Source: Oscillospiraceae bacterium (GTDB lineage Bacteria; Bacillota; Clostridia; Oscillospirales; Ruminococcaceae). Taken from it: DNA of 6,170 nt. Location of the stretch: assembly GCA_016296165.1 (NCBI GenBank), contig JAEDJV010000145.1, positions 1 through 6,170 on the forward strand, written 5' to 3'. The notes under the pieces were generated by a model. It did not search any database. It saw only the letters and a program-made list of their open reading frames with translations, and had not been told where the DNA came from. Below, piece by piece: positions 3,716 to 6,170 of this stretch; the stretch's first letter is position 1, and each line of letters starts with the position of its first letter. The position numbers were made by a program, and so were the translations under genes.

Positions 3716-5035
3716 TTGAGCAAAAGAAATGAAAATCTCAAAAACCGCAGTTTATATCTGAACAGGCTTATTGGATTTCAGGATACGGAACTGGTTAAAG
3801 TAATTACAGGAATACGAAGATGCGGGAAATCAAGTCTGATGAAACTTATGATTCAGCATTTAAAAGAAAATGGAATTCAGGAAAATCAATTTGTTGTAAT
3901 GAATTTTGAATCAATTCAGTATCGTGGAATGAGTTCAAAAGATGTGTATAATTATGTTGCGGAAAGAGTTATACCGGATAAAAAGATGTATATTTTTCTT
4001 GATGAAATACAAAGAATTCCGGAGTGGCAGGATGCTGTAAATTCATTCAGAGTAGATTTTGACACAGATATCTATCTGACAGGGTCAAATGCTTATCTTC
4101 TTTCTTCTGAGATTTCAACATATCTTGCCGGTAGATTTGTTGAAATAAAAATGCTGCCGCTTTCATTCAGGGAATTTCTTGATTTTAATGACTATTCGGT
4201 AACAGAGTATAACAGCCCGGCAGGAATCTTAAAGCGAAGAGTTACAGATAAGGCAGGTCAGATTTATGAAATGGACGACCTCCTTGAAGCATATCTGATG
4301 TTTGGCGGGATGCCCGGACTTTCTGAGGTTGGACTGGAGCAGGATAAAGTTTTTGCAGTTCTTGAAGGAATTTATTCAACGATTGTTGTCAGAGATATTC
4401 TGGAAAGAGAGTACCGAAGAAGACAGAAGAGGATTACCGATGCAGATCTTCTTAAGAAAATCATAATGTTTCTTGCGGATAATATCGGAAATAATGTTTC
4501 TTTAACCTCAATTACAAATACTTTGATGAATGAAAGACTGATTGAAGACAGTCCGAAGAAAGGAAAACCTGCGGTTCAGACTATTCAGACATATGTGAGT
4601 GCACTTCTTGAATCATATGTATTCTATGAAATCAGGCGATTTGATATAAAAGGGAAAGAATATTTACGGACTTTGGGAAAATATTATATTTCAGATCTCG
4701 GATTAAAAAACTATCTGCTCGGATATCGTGGTGCAGATACAGGGCATGCAATAGAAAACCTTGTTTATTTCGAATTAAAAAGACGAGGATATGATGTGGC
4801 TGTCGGTAAAACAGGAAACAGGGAAATTGATTTTATCGCAACAAAAACAAGAGAGAAAAAATATATTCAGGTAACAGAAAGGATGGAGGAAGAATCTACA
4901 AAAGAACGCGAATTAAGTCCGTTAAGAAGCATTCGTGACAATCATGAAAAGATTGTTATTCAGCGTTACGGTCCATCAGGAGAAACAGAAGACGGAATCA
5001 AAATAATAAATCTGTGTGATTATCTGCTAAGCTGA
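3716..5035 (+). CDS. AAA_14/DUF4143-family ATP-binding protein
   Basis: A 439-residue protein of the widespread AAA_14 plus DUF4143 family. Walker A is GIRRCGKSS (32-40), Walker B is IFLDEIQ (93-99), and the sensor strand is LTGSNAYLL (121-129) followed by LAGRF (137-141). Then come the conserved LPLSFREFL (147-155) and FGGMPGL (196-202). The C-terminal DUF4143 part has IENLVYFELKRRGYDV (346-361), EIDFIA (370-375) and YIQVT (383-387). This is the layout of a PD-(D/E)xK nuclease-like fold with E347 and D372, but Q385 stands where an active enzyme would have lysine, so cleavage is doubtful. Length is normal for the family and the frame is intact. The gene is single, transcribed from its own promoter with inverted-repeat operators. 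Its cellular role is unknown: members are common in accessory regions of gut bacteria, but a defence role has not, to my knowledge, been established. No terminator is evident downstream. Confidence 0.9.
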   Translation: MSKRNENLKNRSLYLNRLIGFQDTELVKVITGIRRCGKSSLMKLMIQHLKENGIQENQFVVMNFESIQYRGMSSKDVYNYVAERVIPDKKMYIFLDEIQRIPEWQDAVNSFRVDFDTDIYLTGSNAYLLSSEISTYLAGRFVEIKMLPLSFREFLDFNDYSVTEYNSPAGILKRRVTDKAGQIYEMDDLLEAYLMFGGMPGLSEVGLEQDKVFAVLEGIYSTIVVRDILEREYRRRQKRITDADLLKKIIMFLADNIGNNVSLTSITNTLMNERLIEDSPKKGKPAVQTIQTYVSALLESYVFYEIRRFDIKGKEYLRTLGKYYISDLGLKNYLLGYRGADTGHAIENLVYFELKRRGYDVAVGKTGNREIDFIATKTREKKYIQVTERMEEESTKERELSPLRSIRDNHEKIVIQRYGPSGETEDGIKIINLCDYLLS

Positions 5036-5124
5036 ACTTGATTAAAGTTGAATGATAACATAAATTTATAGAAATAAGAAACTACAATAAGGCGAACAAG
5101 TAACCCGAATTTCAAAAATCAAAC

Positions 5125-5460
5125 TTAACCTTCCTGATTACCATAAGTATCAAGCAATGTTGAATCCAGATCAAAGCCAATGAATTCCGGTCTTTTAATT
5201 GCATAAGACATTCTTCTTAACTCAGCCATTATACAGTTAATCTGCCTGATTGTAGTTTCGTCCATACGACTGAAAAACCTCGATAATGACGGCTGTGAAG
5301 CAAGGCGATCCTTGTTAAGTGCAGTTGTGAGAACATGCTCATAAGCAAGTTCGTCAGCGTCGTTATCGTTGTAGTATGAAAGAAAAATCTGCGAAATCAC
5401 CTGAGAAAGATTTTTCTTAGGCCACGATGAATAATTCAGGCCAAATTTTAAAATTATGGA
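5125..5460 (-). pseudogene. IS1380-family transposase fragment
   Basis: On the minus strand, from about 5460 down to the TAA at 5125, the frame reads ILKFGLNYSSWPKKNLSQ, then DADELAYEHVL, RLASQPSLSRFF and FDLDSTLLDTYGNQEG. These are hallmark stretches of the N-terminal third of IS1380-type transposases; DLDST holds the first catalytic aspartate. Full members exceed 400 residues; here the protein ends right after GNQEG, where the family continues. The frame has no proper start: it stays open through the GTG at 5400 to a stop at 5479-5481. Both ends are broken, so the copy is inactive. It sits opposite to its neighbours and marks this as a recombination-prone spot. Confidence 0.85.
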
Positions 5461-5468
5461 AGGAAAAC

Positions 5469-5503
5469 TGTAGTAATATTACCTTTAGTGTAATATTACT
5501 ACA
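5469..5503. repeat. Perfect 14-bp inverted repeat upstream of the SUKH gene
   Basis: Arms 5469-5482 (TGTAGTAATATTAC) and 5490-5503 are exact reverse complements around the 7-nt loop CTTTAGT. It lies between the broken start of the IS1380 fragment and the ATG at 5516. There is no T-run, so it is not a typical terminator. It may be an operator for the SUKH gene, or an RNA hairpin that limits its translation, or debris of a mobile element. Confidence 0.75.
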
Positions 5504-5515
5504 CTAAGATTTATT

Positions 5516-5950
5516 ATGTATATACCAGAAGTACCTGATAATAGCTTAACAGATAATCTAAATAAACTAGTTCAATTAACCCAACAACTTAGTGGTGAGT
5601 ATTCTTTTTTTTATTCTTCTCCGTTAAATGAAAGGGATATTGCTGAAATTGAGAAAAACAACAACATAGTTTTTCCTGTGTCTTACAAAGAGTGGTTGCA
5701 GTTTACAAATGAGGCAAGAATATGTGGAGCTATAGCAGAGTTTTATGATATTAATAAAATATTAAATAGTTCAAGTTTTGTACAAGGTGATACTGTAATT
5801 ATTGGAAGTATTATTGGTGATGGAGAAATTGTATGCTTTTCAAAGAGTGATGGTGTGTTATTTACTAATGATCACGGAGACATATATGAAGTTGAGAGTT
5901 TCGATGACATTCTTTTAGGCGTTATCGAACAATTACAATATAGATTATAA
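5516..5950 (+). CDS. SUKH (SMI1/KNR4) family immunity-type protein, orphan
   Basis: A 144-residue soluble acidic protein. The SUKH core is clear: LNERDIAEIEKNNNIVFP (37-54) is the entry helix and strand, SYKEWLQFTN (56-65) is the conserved helix, then comes AEFYDINKIL (74-83). A GDTVIIGSIIGDGEIVCFS-type sheet (91-109) follows, and a closing SFDDILLGVIEQL helix (128-140). Proteins of this family neutralise secreted polymorphic or contact-dependent toxins, usually encoded just upstream; no toxin gene is seen here. The start ATG 5516 has no good ribosome binding site and follows a perfect hairpin by 12 nt; an in-frame stop upstream rules out a much longer protein. Codons look more AT-rich than in the neighbouring ATPase genes, suggesting a different origin. 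It is followed at once by the remains of an export system, which fits a former toxin-immunity-secretion locus. The target toxin cannot be predicted. Confidence 0.85.
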   Translation: MYIPEVPDNSLTDNLNKLVQLTQQLSGEYSFFYSSPLNERDIAEIEKNNNIVFPVSYKEWLQFTNEARICGAIAEFYDINKILNSSSFVQGDTVIIGSIIGDGEIVCFSKSDGVLFTNDHGDIYEVESFDDILLGVIEQLQYRL

Positions 5951-5974
5951 ATAATATATTGCGTTTACTATAGA

Positions 5975-6097
5975 GGCAAAATTGTATTTGATAAGGTGCA
6001 TTTCCGATACAATCCTCAGGGCGGAGAAGTAATAAAGGGCATGAGTTTTGAGATTGAACCAGGGACTATCGTTGGTGTAGTAGGACGGAATGGTTGA
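5975..6097 (+). pseudogene. ABC exporter ATP-binding domain fragment (HlyB/bacteriocin-exporter type)
   Basis: The frame reads GKIVFDKVHFRYNPQG, then EVIKGMSFEIEPGTIVGVVG and RNG before TGA 6095-6097. This is the start of the nucleotide-binding domain of an ABC exporter: the F-x-x-V-x-F-x-Y A-loop tyrosine, then the strand leading to Walker A. It stops exactly within Walker A, before the SGKST expected next. The membrane domain and start are missing. Some in-frame codons upstream (from about 5963) may also belong to it. Not functional. Confidence 0.8.
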
Positions 6098-6170
6098 AAT
6101 CAAGACGGGAAAAATAACAGTAATGGAATATTTCCTTGAGCCGATAACCAAAGGGTTCGGGGAAAGTATG
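6093..6170 (+). pseudogene. C-terminal fragment of an HlyD-family export adaptor
   Basis: In the frame overlapping the end of the ABC fragment, the sequence reads VEIKTGKITVMEYFLEPITK and then GFGESM at the window edge. This resembles the very C-terminus of HlyD-type adaptors (EIKTG, then a hydrophobic helix, then a SE/ES-rich end). It joins the Walker A of the ABC fragment with no spacer, so one deletion has removed the rest of the ATPase and nearly all of the adaptor. The gene end lies beyond the window. Confidence 0.65.

Noticed and set aside
5474..5482. TAATATTAC, identical to the nicking nonanucleotide of geminivirus-type rolling-circle origins
   Set aside because: It lies in the stem, not the loop, of the hairpin, no replication initiator gene is present, and a 9-nt AT-rich match is easily due to chance.
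5945..6151. Minus-strand frame opposite the exporter remnants
   Set aside because: The plus strand carries clear ABC and HlyD-like remnants; the minus translation has no resemblance to any family.

Overview
The window looks like an AT-rich accessory or defence-type island from a Gram-positive Firmicute, most likely a gut or rumen Clostridia (Ruminococcus-like). The basis is strong AGGAGG-type ribosome binding sites, TTG starts, sigma-A promoters with 17-nt spacers and the flavour of the proteins. The genus is inference. No rRNA, tRNA, CRISPR array or reverse transcriptase was seen.

Layout. Positions 1-150 hold a truncated IS3-family transposase ending at a perfect inverted repeat, followed by a gene-free stretch with several hairpins. 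Positions 2158-483 (minus strand) hold a tightly coupled two-gene operon: an AAA15/AAA21-type ATPase followed, with a 1-nt overlap, by a small protein resembling RloB/TOPRIM-like effectors. This is the architecture of RloAB/AbiL/PARIS-like abortive-infection systems. Its promoter reads TTGATA-17-TATAAT, and a perfect 16-nt palindrome fills the spacer. Between this promoter and the next lies a long AT-rich hairpin and a pair of abutting stem-loops that I cannot assign.

Positions 2378-3535 (plus strand) form a second two-gene unit with its own promoter and a strong terminator. It encodes a DUF4869-like protein (TTG start at 2459) and a P-loop ATPase. The ATPase appears to have lost most of its C-terminal half: a protein-like tail continues in the +1 frame (3411-3503) up to the terminator. 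Positions 3618-5035 hold a DUF4143/AAA_14-type ATPase, started from TTG at 3716. Its promoter lies in the second unit of a 39-nt tandem repeat containing inverted arms.

Positions 5125-6170 are a decayed zone: an IS1380-family transposase fragment (minus), a 14-bp perfect hairpin, an intact SUKH (SMI1/KNR4) immunity-type gene, then an ABC-exporter ATP-binding fragment cut at Walker A and joined out of frame to the C-terminal end of an HlyD-like adaptor. The last two are remnants of a type I-like export operon.

Taken together, the island carries two candidate ATPase-plus-partner modules (one apparently intact, one apparently broken), a third stand-alone ATPase and an orphan immunity protein, set among transposon and exporter debris. 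Palindromes sit inside or across the core promoters of the RloB-like operon and the DUF4143 gene, which suggests that both are kept under repression.
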